Positions 1 through 11,721 of a stretch of DNA of 64,000 bases are shown one piece after another. The stretch's first letter is position 1, and each line of letters begins with the position of its first letter. The notes beneath the pieces were generated by a model. The model saw only the letters and a list, made by a program, of their open reading frames with translations, made no database searches and was not told where the DNA came from. Source of the stretch: Margaritifera margaritifera (taxonomy: Eukaryota; Mollusca; Bivalvia; Unionida; Margaritiferidae); contig JAQPZY010001664.1 of the NCBI GenBank assembly GCA_029931535.1, positions 2,071,001 to 2,135,000 of the forward strand. Direction: 5' to 3'. Position numbers and translations under genes: made by a program.

Positions 1-1499
1 TGAAAATATTTTTATTGCTGAAGAATATCAGGGATGTTTGCAACACTAAGCCAGTAGAACGCCGTTACTTTAGAGGGGCTGTTGTTTTTTGTCATATTCA
101 CAGAAACCAACAGTAATTCCAAGTTTTGGAAGCCTTGCAGTTGTTGCTTTTAAAATATCAATAAGAAGTGTATAAATATTGAAAATGTTGCTAAACAAAG
201 CTCATGAAAGGTTGCTAACGACAGGTAAATCTCTATTGTAGATTATAGTCAACATGAATTTTTCGTATACATTTCTGTTCAAGATTTAAACCAGATTAGC
301 GTTTGTAAAATATGTATGCCCACAAATTTTCATAGGTCCAAAATTGGTAAAAATGAGCAAAATTGTTCCTATGATCTGAAAATCTAATCAAGCCACCAAC
401 ACACACCTACAAACATACTTACCGAACGCCTTTTGTCTACATTTAGTGGTTTGGGTTCAGTCGTGCTCACAATATTTGCAACAAAATGTCATAGTCCAAA
501 AAATGATTATAAAATGTATTAAACAAATTTAAGATATGCTATAATGGCCTGAAAATTTATCAGATTATATACCAAACTTCAATTGTTGATATGGAGTGGT
601 TTTTTAAGCAATTATGCTCAAAAGTTTTTATATTTTGTTCCCCAATCATGCTTACAGCCAAATGGACATGATCAAATCAAGATGTCCCCACTGTAATAGG
701 AATGGGGGGGAAGGGGAGTCTTAAAAGCTTCAAATGTTAAAAAATTTGAATAAAATGGAATATTGTTATAATAGCCTAAAAGTCTAACCAGATCACCAAT
801 ATACAAACAAATATCCTACAAAATGTCATGTCTGTCTGTATAATATTTTTTCTGCTATTGTGCTGAAGCAAATTTGATTAGGGCGTACAGATCAACAGCA
901 GTACAGCTTTATACCCATTTGCTACTTATCTGAGGGCATACACAATCCTTGAAATTAGTTTCAGTTGATGTAGCGCACGTGAAGCACAATGGTTTTGAAA
1001 AAACAAAAATATAATTTTATATCCATTTTAAATTTTCTATGCTCTGCTGCATACACTTTGTTATGGCTGATAGGCACACATACATACTATGATTGACAGG
1101 CAAATCAATTTCACCACCTCGTAGTAACTTAATTTTTCATGTGATTGCAAAGAAAAAGAAACAGACAGTTTGTTAGAAATATGTGCTTTATTAATTAGTA
1201 CAGATATGCCATCTGATTATTTAGTACAAATTTCATATTTCCTACAGCTTTTTTAAATACAGTATATGCATTTTCTTAATGGATGTTAACTCACATGAGA
1301 TAAATCTGCTATAATAAGCATAACCAACTGAGTCCATATTTTTCTAAAAACGGGTATAGAAACTGTAATAAGACCAATACAATGAATTTCGTATGAATCT
1401 TGAAAAAATTCAGGTTTAGTGTAGAGTAGTTGATGTATCTCTCCCGAGTCATTAATTCTATAGTTATTACTTACTTGATGGCCTATTTATGAGACATAA
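1..1499. other. Non-coding AT-rich stretch with faint repeats
   Basis: No coding signal is visible on either strand. Between about 240 and 850 a degenerate unit recurs roughly every 150-200 bp: variants of 'cctgaaaatctaatca' followed by 'accaacacaca/accaatatacaaaca' near 370, 546 and 772. It resembles the degenerate units at 8030-8350, so it is probably an old tandem or dispersed repeat. The right edge at about 1500 is where similarity to the second duplicated block begins. Confidence 0.5.
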
Positions 1500-2252
1500 G
1501 AACATTACGCATTTGAGAATGATATTATATATAATACACAAAAATTGGTATGTATGGTATTTCAGTCAACATCTTTCAAATTACCATCTCCTCCCTCTGT
1601 ACTTCTTAACGGCTATGCTCTTGCATATGTCAACAGTTATAAGTATTTGGGTCATATTTTAAAAACCAATCAGTCAAATGATGAAGATATGATGAGACAT
1701 TACAGATTATTTTTGTGTACTCAAACAAACATGCTTTTACGTAAATTTAGAAATTGTTCTTTGAATATCAAGATTAGATTATTCAAATCTTACTGCTGCA
1801 ATATGTACTGTGCTCCTCTGTGGACAAACTTTAGTGAATGTATGAAAAGAAAACTAGTTATTGGCTATAATAATAGTCTTCATTTACTATTAAGCCTTCC
1901 AAAATGGAATAGTGCCTCTACCATGTTTGTAAACTATAATATATTTAGTTTTGAAGAATTAATGAGAAAGTATGTGTTTTCAATGATGACACGAATATCA
2001 AATAGTAAGAATTGTATCTTGAAATCTTTGTGGAAATTCTCAGATTATAGATATATGGAACAAATTACTCTTTAAATGTCTTACATAATTTTGTTCTTAA
2101 CAATGACAGACACATTCTGTAGTTATAGATGTGTCTGTATATTTGTACATAAGACACCTATGAACTTTTATGTTTAAAATTCTTCTATATTTTATATTTT
2201 AATTTAGATGTATGGACCATGCAGTCTGAAATAAAGAATTCTTATCTTATCC
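1500..2252 (+). pseudogene. 3' fragment of Jockey/CR1-like LINE reverse transcriptase (copy A)
   Basis: An open stretch at 1545-2075 encodes the part just after the reverse-transcriptase palm of a non-LTR retrotransposon. It has YLGHIL, then MLLRKFRNCS, IKIRLFKSYC, YNNSLHLLLSLP and ELMRKYVFSMMTRI. This set is familiar from Jockey/CR1-group LINEs that litter invertebrate and fish genomes; I do not fix the clade. The frame breaks near codon 165, where copy B reads on. It ends with AATAAAGAATTCTTATC and a short TTATC tail, the usual LINE 3' end. The copy at 53708-54478 is nearly identical but extends 1.5 kb further 5'. This one starts abruptly at about 1500, which is also the left edge of the duplicated block. 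It is not a host gene. Confidence 0.85.
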
Positions 2253-3109
2253 TTGTTTATACCAGTTTTTGAAGCCATTAGCCTCCCACCACACTGGCAA
2301 ATTCAGCAATGCAATAGCAACAGATAATATATTACTGATATTAAAATGTAGCTTTGGGGGGGGGGGGGGGAAACAGATTTGAATGATGCAATCCATACCT
2401 GTCACTATTGCTAGATACCCACCTCCCACCCACTCTGATGTCCCACAAGTATTCTGTGTCCCAATGAAAGAGGATCGCTACTCGTCATGGGCTTATGATG
2501 TGGGGGACAGACTGGGTCCGTGTTCTATCTAGCTCTGGACTTCCTAGAACTTTCCATCTAATGGGAGGATGGAAATTGTCTTATATGGACGAGAGTAATT
2601 TCCATCCCAGAAAGGTAAGCAATGCAATAGTGACAGATAAGTATTACATCATTAAAATTAGTTTTACACCCCCTCCCCCTCCAAAAGAAACCCAAAACTA
2701 CATTTAAACATTTTGTTATTTTAAAGCTTTGAGATTTGTTTTCTTTCATGCAAACAGTAAAGAAGAAATATACTTTTCTTCAGATATATCAAATAATAAG
2801 CAGTTATTTACAAAACTTTGCTGAAAAATTCATTTGAAGTTATTTTATTTTTTTTCAACAAAAGATATTATTTTGGTCCAATACTTCTCTATTATCTCCA
2901 CATGTGAACAAAAACTAGCTAGCAAGGCTGCTGCTTAATACAGCTGTAACTCTAGTAGACATCTTTATTCAAAATTCTTCAGCTTTAAACAGTACCCATC
3001 AAGTTAATGATGCATGATAGAAAGTAGATTTTTAGTCAGAAATTGTGTTTGTTATTAGCTTCCCATACTAGCGTATAGTGCTCTCCATGTCCATCTGTCC
3101 CATCCCACC

Positions 3110-4120
3110 CATTCAGATTTTGTTCATGCTCTGTAACTTTTGAAGGAGGTAATGGATTCACATCAAATTTGGTATGACGCTTTGCATTTAAAGGACCTTG
3201 ATCAAGTTCAATTTTCACCATTGTCTAGCAACATTTAATGGAGTTATGGCCCTTATTTTACACAGAAAGTTTCCCCTCAATTTAATTTCCACTCAATACT
3301 TTTGAAGGATTTCTTTGATTCAAATCAAATTACACACGAGGTTTTACATTCAGCCGATCTAGGTCAGGTTAGATTTTATCATATTTCCAGCAAAAATTAT
3401 ATCAAGTTATGGCTGCTGATTTAGAACTTTTATTTATAATTTTGTTTCCACTCAATAATGTTTGAATGACTTCATGGATTTTAAATTAAATTTTGGTATA
3501 AATCTTTACATTAGAAAAATCTAGTTCGATCTTTACTGATTTCTAACAAAAGTTTATGGAGTCCTGGCCCATGTCTGACTTTGTACATTGGCCTGTAATT
3601 TTGTTTCCATTCACTAACATTTGCAGGACTTCATGGGTTGAAATTAGTTTTGGCTTTTTATCAAGAATACCTAGGTTCAGTCCAAAGTCCACTTCTTTTT
3701 GGCATAAATTTATGGAGATTTGCCTGTTAAAACTTAGCTGGTTTTGCTCAATAACGTTCCAAGGACTTCAGGGATTGATATAAAATTTTGCATGGAGGCT
3801 TACATTAAGAAGACCTAAGTCAAGGTTTTAGAACCTTACTTTTACTTGGTACCATATGACTGACCATTGTTGTGTTGTTAAACACTAATACATACATTGA
3901 CTTTCAGTGTTTTCTGTGGCAAATTTATCGAGTTATGGCCCTGGTTTGACTTTGAACCTGCCCTAGATTTCTCTCTCAATAACATCTGAAATACTTCATT
4001 GATTGAAACCAAATTTTGTATGAAGATTTCAAGATATGTTAAGAAGAACTAGGTCAAGTTTTATTTTTAAAATTTTCCTGGAAACTTTCACAGAATTATG
4101 GCACCTGTCTGACTTGCCTC
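3110..4120 (+). repeat. Degenerate ~160-bp tandem repeat
   Basis: Variants of 'aaggacttcatggatt' followed by 'aaatcaaattttggtat' and 'gagttatggcccttattt' recur at about 3145, 3310, 3468, 3627, 3763 and 3991, about 136-228 bp apart. The units are heavily diverged and have no open frame. The same array is carried in the second duplicated block (about 55600-56560). Confidence 0.65.
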
Positions 4121-4449
4121 TATTCTCATCAACTGTATTAGATTGGCAGGGGTATCGTAGTCATACTAAAAACCTTGAGAAAAGTTTAAGATATCTGCAT
4201 TTTTATAATCATATTTACATTAGACTGCATCATCGGTTACACATAGCTCATTTGTAATGGTTTTAACATACAAGCAACTGAATCACTCACAAATATAGGT
4301 AAATTTCTGTACACAGCTCAATACAATGTGGTTAATGCCTAATATTTAACCAATTACTTGCTATCATATGCTAATTAGAAGTTTACTCATACAAAGTATT
4401 TTGGTAAAAATCCCATGCTGATATAACCATTCATCTGGGAGGAATACAT

Positions 4450-6200
4450 ATTACAATATTTTTCAAGATGGTCACCATGGTGGCCATATTGAGAGTCAAT
4501 TTACATCATTTTCATTTAGGACCAACTAGACACCATAAGAATTCTTCTGATGAAAACCCCATGTCAAAATGACTTGCCATTTAAGAGGAGTAGCAATAAC
4601 AAGATTTTCAAGACAGCCACCATGGTGGCCATATGTCCTCAGACCACAATTAGTTCTCCTCAAAGTTGACCAAAATCAGGATGATATTCGGAAAAAATAG
4701 TACCAAGTTCAATGATGTGTTTCACAGCTGACTTGTTTGAAATGATACAAGCTATGTTGATAATAAAAGGTACGTTAAAATTCCCTGCTCAGTAATAAAG
4801 ACAGTGATATGTAAAATGTCACCTAATTGCATGTCAGTCAAGCACTTTTCTCTTACTTTCCTTGAGTCAATCTGTTTACCATCTTAATACACAAAAATGA
4901 GCTAGTCAACCCGTTATGAAACGCTCAGGATTTTCATGTACCAAGGTGACTTAATATGTGCAGAAAGTTACAAAGGTCTATCATTTAGAGTAATAAATGT
5001 ACAATAATGAATGGTTATACACAACAAAGAAGAAAAATAATTGTGGTCTGAGGCTTTATTAGACATCAGATCAGCACCATTTTAATTGAGCACCAGCAAG
5101 AGACATTACATGAGGTCTTCTGGTGAAAACTGCACGTTGATATGACTTTCCATTTTGGAGGAGTAACAACAAGATTTTCAAGATGGCTGACATGGTGGCC
5201 ATATAGGATATCAGGTGCTCACCATTTCCATTTAGGGCCCACTAGATAGTACAATAAGTCTTCTGGTGAAAGCACAATGTTTTCTGATATGACCAGCCAT
5301 CTAGGAGAAGTAGTGATAAGATTTTCCAGATGGCCATTGTGGTGGCCATATTGGAGGTCAACTCTGCAACATTTTCACTTACAACCAACTAGACATCATA
5401 AGAAGTCTTCCAGCAAAAATCCCATTCTGATATGATCATTCATTTATTTAGAAGCTGTGATAACAAAATTTTCAAGATGGCCACTGTGGTGGCCATACTG
5501 GATGTCTGAGCAGTACAATTTTCATTTAGGACCAGTTAGATCTCATAAGAAGTCATTTAGTAACAATGCCATGTTGATATGACCATTCATTCAGGAGGAG
5601 TAGTGATAAGGAGATTCTTAAGATGGCAGCAGTGGCAGCCATATTGGATCTGTGAGCAACACTATTTTCATGTAGGACCAACTAGGCTTCATAAGAAGTC
5701 TTCTGGTGAAAACCCCATGTCAATATGACTTTTTGTTCAGGAGGAGAAGCCATAACAAAAGTTTCAAGATGGCTGCTGTGGTGGCCATATTGGACATCAG
5801 ATCAGCACCATTTTCATTTAGCACCAACTAGACATCATAGGAAGTCTTTTAGTGAAAACCCCATGAAGATATAACCATCCATTCAGGAGGAGTAGCAATA
5901 ACAATACTTCAATATTAGATTTCAGATCAGCAGCATTTTCATTCAGGATTAACTAGACATCATAAGAAGTCTTCTGGTAAAAACCCCATGTCATTACAAC
6001 TCTCCATTCAGGAAGAGTAAGGATAACAAGATTTTCAAGATGGCTGCTTTGGCGGCCATATTGGATGTCCGAGTCGCATCATTTTCATTTAGTTCCAACT
6101 GCACCATGGGATGAATGTGTGTCTAAAGTTTTATGGCAATCCTCCAAGTAGTTTAGGAGAGTGGTGATAACAAACTTGTGCTAATGCACAGAACAGATGA
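4450..6200 (+). repeat. ~147-bp tandem array with a palindromic core
   Basis: Each unit has a core close to the perfect 20-bp palindrome ATGGCCACCATGGTGGCCAT, then 'attttcatttaggaccaactagacatcataagaagtc', 'ggtgaaaaccccatgt' and 'ggaggagtagcaataac'. Cores lie near 4465, 4610, 5180, 5327, 5474, 5619, 5766 and 6038. The clean run from 5180 to 5766 is spaced 145-147 bp. A truncated version lies in the second block (56960-57962), and decayed single units lie near 13240-13430 and 13680-13960. Confidence 0.8.
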
Positions 6201-6239
6201 CAGACAACAGACAAGAAACCATCCCATAAGCTCTTTTGG

Positions 6240-6900
6240 TCTATAACCAATAGAGCTAAAAGTCACTCAACATGTATATATGGTCACACTGACATAGTGT
6301 TGGTGTGGTTGAGTTACCCTTATTAAAACTGTTAAGATGCATCCACATACTGATTTCCAAAAGTCACTCAAGCATGAAAATTAGGTCTCACTGATGTAGT
6401 TTTGGTAGGATAGAGTTACTTTCTTTGAAATGCATTTACATGCAAATTTTCATGAGTATAGGCAAAATATGGTTCAACATATTAGGGTGTATAACAATTG
6501 GTTACTTGTATATACAAACATTACTACAGCATGCAAACTGGCTCACACTGACCATGTTCTGGTATAGCTGATTTACTTTTGTCAAGATGGATCAACATCC
6601 CAATTTTCATGAGTGTATGTGAAACAGAATTCAAAAAGAAGAACTTAAGAAACAAAATCACTCGAGTGTACAACTTAAGTCACACTGACATAGTTTTGGT
6701 ATGATTAAATTACTTTTGTCAAGATGTACCAATATACTAATTTTAATAGTGTAGGTGAAATAATGTTCACGATACTGGAGTGTAATGAATGAACAGTTGA
6801 AAATACAAAGTAACTCAAGTGTGCAAAGTTATCTCAGAGTTAACTCATATTGGTATGGCTGAGCTATTCTCTCTCTCTCTCTCTCTCTCTGAGATGCATT
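6240..6900 (+). repeat. Degenerate ~110-155-bp tandem repeat ending in (CT)n
   Basis: Units contain 'aagtcactcaa', 'cactgacatagttttggtatg' and 'gttacttttgtcaagatg' and start near 6251, 6362, 6505, 6658 and 6810. The last runs into a (CT)n microsatellite at 6866-6892. It directly follows the 147-bp array and is absent from the second duplicated block, where 4.2 kb of unrelated sequence stands instead. Confidence 0.6.
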
Positions 6901-7164
6901 CATACACCAATTGTGGTAAGTGTAGTTGAAATAGGATCGAAGATATTGAGGGCACAATGAGCGGGTGAATGAATGAATGAACAAAGAAAGGAACAAACAA
7001 ATGAACACACCAGTACATAAACGAATGGGCAAAACACTATGTCTCCAACAATGTCATTGCAGAGGAGAAAAAAAGAAGGGATGCTGGACAATGGATGATG
7101 GATGCAGAACATCACATGATCTCTTCTGGTCTTCAACAAGCAGTAGAGCTAACTAGAAACTGCA

Positions 7165-8960
7165 TGATTTACAATTAAACCTACAATGTTTTGATAGTTT
7201 TAAGCTATACTTACCCACTGAGTCTTATTTGCAAATACCTTTTTTATGACCAAGTGAAGTACTATATTCTGAAAGCAGCATCTTTTTTGATGGTAAAACA
7301 GACCCTGGAAACAAAACGTGTCTATTAAAAACAAAAACATTATTTAACTGTGCTTTTTACAGGATTGCTTTATTAAAACTCCACCAGTAAAAAGAAATAA
7401 TATTTTGATAGAAATACTTATTCAACACTGAATTTTGTGCAAAACATTTTTTTATGTCTCAGTGTACCGGTACAATGATACATTAACAACCAATTAACAC
7501 TATAACTCAGTAGTACAAAAAAATGGAAAAATTCATATCTTTACATTACTTGGTTCAATTTAATCAATTATGTTAATCTCCACCTACACTCATTATTATT
7601 TTCTCAATGACATTCTGTATTTTGTTATATCTTGGTACGTTTTTCATGCACATAAAGTTCCAATTGTTAAACTCTATTGTCCATTTTTATATAATACAAC
7701 CACAACACATGAAACTATTTGAATATAATTAGTGCGTTAACTCCTTCTGAATGCATATTAAAGCAGAATGATAATTTCATTTATGCTAATTAATGTGTTA
7801 TAAATATTGTTAATAATTTCTAATCAATATTTTATGCAACTACTAAGGAATAACTCTCCAACATATAATCGGTTTATAATGAGGATAGTAAATAAAATTT
7901 AACTAGAGTTGTGTTTGTAGAACAAGTACGCTGGTAAAGTAGAGCAATGAGCAATATTCCAAAAATATCCTAAATTGATTTTAAAAATACCTTGAAATAT
8001 AACTGCAATGGCAGAAAGATCAAATCAGTTCATCTACATATATTTATAAGATGCATATCAAATTTAATCGGTATTATCGTGTCACAAAGTTTTCACCATA
8101 AATGACTAAATTAGCACCTCCAAAAAATGTAAACATTGTAAAAATGGTTACAAAATGAGATGATCTACATATGCATAGAAACTTGCCCACTACATTTCAT
8201 TTGTATATGTGAATTAGTTCCTCCATAATTGAGCTAATATTATTTTTGTCCAAAACTAAAGAGAGAATGTGAAAAAACTGCTTAGATGATGTGAAAATCA
8301 TATCAGGTCATCTACATATGCAAAGCAGCATGCCTATGGAATTTAATTTGTGTATAACTGTTGGTGTTTGCATGGGACAGACAAACGGACACACAGAAGG
8401 GCAAATGTATGGTCATAAAGAAGGGTGGATATACGTATGGCTAAGAACAAATCAAGATGCCCTGATTTACTTCAAGTGGGAACATAAAGAACATACCATT
8501 TGATCTTTTATTTACCAGCTAAATAAATATAAATTAATGATTTCTAGTGCATAGTACACCTTATCTTTTATCTTATTCATATTATCTCATTTATAAAACC
8601 TGTGAATTCAGTAAAACAGCTCAAGTGACTTTTTCTAAATTACAATCAGCAAATGTGTGCAGAAAATCAAAATGCAGCTGACCTCTTTTTTAATGAACAT
8701 ATCATAAGGATACTGACATGTTGTGAGGAAATAAACATTTTTTAAATGTACAAGTCTGATGATATCTTTGGGTTCTGTAAAAAAACAAATAGGTAAACAA
8801 AACATGTGTTGACCCGGAACAAAGGTAGCTGACTTTTTTTCATGCAACAAAATGCTCAAAATGCACCACCTCTTCATATACAGACAGGTATAGAACCCAA
8901 ATATTGTCATTCTGAATTCAGTGAGTCAATTTTGTAATGTACCACAAGTTAAATCTTGTC
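7165..8960 (+). repeat. Duplicated block A, right part
   Basis: This stretch matches 62148-63976 in the same orientation. Shared anchors include 'gatttacaattaaacctac' at the left edge, 'ttatgcaactactaagga' near 7838/62846, 'gacaaacggacacacag' near 8380/63398 and 'ttttgtaatgtacca' near 8930/63943. No coding sequence is apparent. The right edge lies about 300 bp downstream of the IAP stop codon on the minus strand. The partner copy reaches the end of the window, so the true extent is unknown. Confidence 0.8.
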
Positions 8961-9258
8961 CAAAATACTGTTTGCAGCCTGATTTCCCCACTGACAAAAA
9001 CATTGCCTCGCCCATGTTTGAAAACAGTGGTTCATCAGATCTGCGTGGACCTGTATCTCAATGTTTTTGTTGTATTTGTTTCTACTGTTTATATTTTATA
9101 TATCCAATCCGCTGTTGTGCAGTTCTTTCCCACAATTCATAATCTCAAACACGTTCACCAGATGCAAAATGACATGTGATTTGCTGCTCCCCTATTTCTT
9201 GAAATGATCATCTGATTTGTTGCTCTCCTATTTTCTTGAAATGAACGTCTGCAATGAC

Positions 9259-9461
9259 TCATAACACATACGTCTTGACTCTCTCTTTGATTGGTTTCCA
9301 GCATTCTGGACAGAGAGATACTTCCATGGAACATTGATCACACAAACAAAAATGTGTACAAGGAAGTACAAGGATATTTCTCTGCCTTCCTCTGCAGCGT
9401 TTACACATCATTTTGGAAGTTAGTCTCTTGTTCTCTTCCAATGTAACCCCAAGTTCTGAAG
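9259..9461 (-). CDS. IAP final exon: RING finger and stop
   Basis: The last coding exon (CTTAG acceptor, stop TGA at 9259-9261). It has C3HC4 RING with exact IAP spacing: CKRC, 11 residues, CTH, CLCDQC, then CPEC. It ends [13 protein letters not shown], like the conserved terminus of IAP RINGs needed for dimerisation and E3 activity. All eight zinc ligands are present. Confidence 0.95.
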
Positions 9462-11648
9462 CTAAGACAGAGAAAGAAATAGTCATCAAAGATCTTGAGA
9501 ATTTAGATTTTGCATTGTTCAAATCATATTAAAATAAAAATTATAAATACATTGATATGGAGACTAATAATTATGCTTCTGCCAATAAAACCCTAGCTGA
9601 TTTTTATTATTTCCTTTTTAAAGTTCTAAACAGTTAAATTTGGAAAATACTTATAAAAATATAAACTCTCTGCAAAGGAAAGGTTATATAGACACAGGCT
9701 AAAATATTCTTTGCCTAGAATAATCACAGGAGGAAATTTAAGCTAATGTAATATATTGCTTTAGCTCATGTCCATAAAGTATGTTTCAACCCAACAAAGA
9801 CCACATTTGTCAATGTATAGGTCCAAATGTCAGAAACACAGATTTTGCAGTTTATAAGCAGTTTTGCAGAAGCAAAAGATGATTAACAATAAATAACAGC
9901 AATGTTTAAAAGTGATAATTATGCCGGCTACCTTCAACAGGCACTCAGTCTTTGTTGGAGACAAATACATCAATTAACACAAAAGGCTGCACATAACATT
10001 TATTATTATTATTGAATTCTGAATGAAAATAGAGTTAGGGGAAATTAGCACATTTCCCTATCAATAATTCCTGGATATCTACATAATAAAGGCTTGAGTC
10101 AATAATTCCTGGATATCTACACAATAAAGGCTTGAGTCAATAATTCCTGGATATCTACACAATAAAGACTTGAGTCAATAATTCCTGGATATCTACACAA
10201 TAAAGGCTTGAGTCAATAATTCCTGGATATCTACACAATAAAGGCTTGAGTCAATAATTCCTGGATATCTACACAATAAAGGCTTGAGCAGAAGTATTAT
10301 CTTAAAAGTGTTGAGTTTTTTTTTTGCATTTTTAAAAAAAAACTTAAACTGTTTTCTTACTGAATTTGCGAGCAGTTCTATATCAATCTTTATCCTCACC
10401 AAAAATGCTTACCCTTTTGTTTTGCTTCAGCTGTCACACTTTTATTTGATATCTTTGTGGCAGGATCATGCATACTTTCCAATTTTTCATCTCTAGGGTC
10501 TAGTTTTTCAATGTCATCTGTAGGTATCTTAATTCCCTTGTCATGATATGACAACAAAACATCCAGTATGCTCCTGGCTGTAAGTGTATCATGACCTGTC
10601 AACCAGATGCAAAAAAGCATTAGTAAACTTTCATAATTATTGTTCTGTCAAAAATTAATAGACCTGATATCCAGGTCATATTTATGAAATCCTGCTAATG
10701 TTTTTATTTTATAGCAATTATGGTTTATAGCAAAGAACCAATACACTTAGAAAAGACATTAACAACAGACAAACAATAAAAAAATAACTGCAGGCATTAT
10801 TTTTATGATTATCATACTTCCAGAAAAATGTAACAAAGGTTCAGACATGAACTACTGTGCTTACTATATAGTTATTGCCCTTTGGTACAGTACACATTCA
10901 GAACTGTCAACCGGAGGGGATGACTTTTTGAGGCCATTAGGCCCTGAACAGTTCTCAATGTTCACCTGAAACAAAAAGACATTTATTTGGTTCTTCACAC
11001 CGAACCACTCTCTGCAAAGTTAGTCATATTTGCTTAGATGTTTGACTAAACAAAGAGGATGAAAGTTTGGATGTTTTTGACATCCTTCTTTTCTTATATT
11101 TCCTTTATTTCTGACTCAGACATTCTCACAAATCTATCCATAACTGCGATATGAATGAAGACACTATTTACATTGGAAGCGGTTTTAATTTGAAATAAGC
11201 ACATGTGGGATGTTTGAGAATGTCATTCTTTGCAATGAGAGTAATATTCAGTTATCCACCAAGGAAATAAATGGTTATTACTCTCATTGTCAATATGCCC
11301 CTGATTTATGGGTTATATTAAAATTATTTAATTGGTGAAAAACAAAGAATTAATTCTGACAGCAACACATAACAAATTCAATTGCTAAGCTCGACAGCCC
11401 AATATGAAAATTGGCTTAACTGTTTCACTTTGCAGGTTTTCCAACCTTACTTTTTATCTGCTGAAGTGATTTTGTTTCACAAACATACAATGTTTACTAT
11501 GTTCAGACCACAGTGTTAATAGCAGCACACCTTTGTTCCGTAGATCATTAATGACCATTTTCACCGCCCTTTGAGAATATCCATGTTCCAGCACTGCCAA
11601 AGCTGCTGGTGAATTCATATCTGGATCGGCATCCTGCTGTCTTAACTC

Positions 11649-11721
<73 letters not shown>

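Larger units (their letters stand above)
1500..5455 (+). repeat. Duplicated block A, left part
   Basis: This stretch matches 53708-57962 in the same orientation, at roughly nine identical bases in ten by eye. It includes the LINE 3' end, a G-run (about 2356), the ~160-bp repeat zone and most of the ~147-bp array. Copy B carries an extra ~250 bp at about 55132-55383, against 'aactagctagcaagg' at about 2914. Similarity ends near 5455, where A continues the 147-bp array and B switches to unrelated sequence. Confidence 0.85.

Noticed and set aside
1545..2075. Host protein-coding gene of 176 residues
   Set aside because: Matches LINE reverse-transcriptase tails, has a LINE 3' end and a second copy at 53757-54314.
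6829..7139. Two minus-strand ORFs of 67 and 79 codons
   Set aside because: They run through the (CT)n tract and the degenerate repeat; composition is that of the repeats and there is no recognisable domain.
8921..9179. Two overlapping plus-strand ORFs of 73-80 codons
   Set aside because: No motif. They lie in the 3' flank of the IAP gene and the equivalent in block B is not open.
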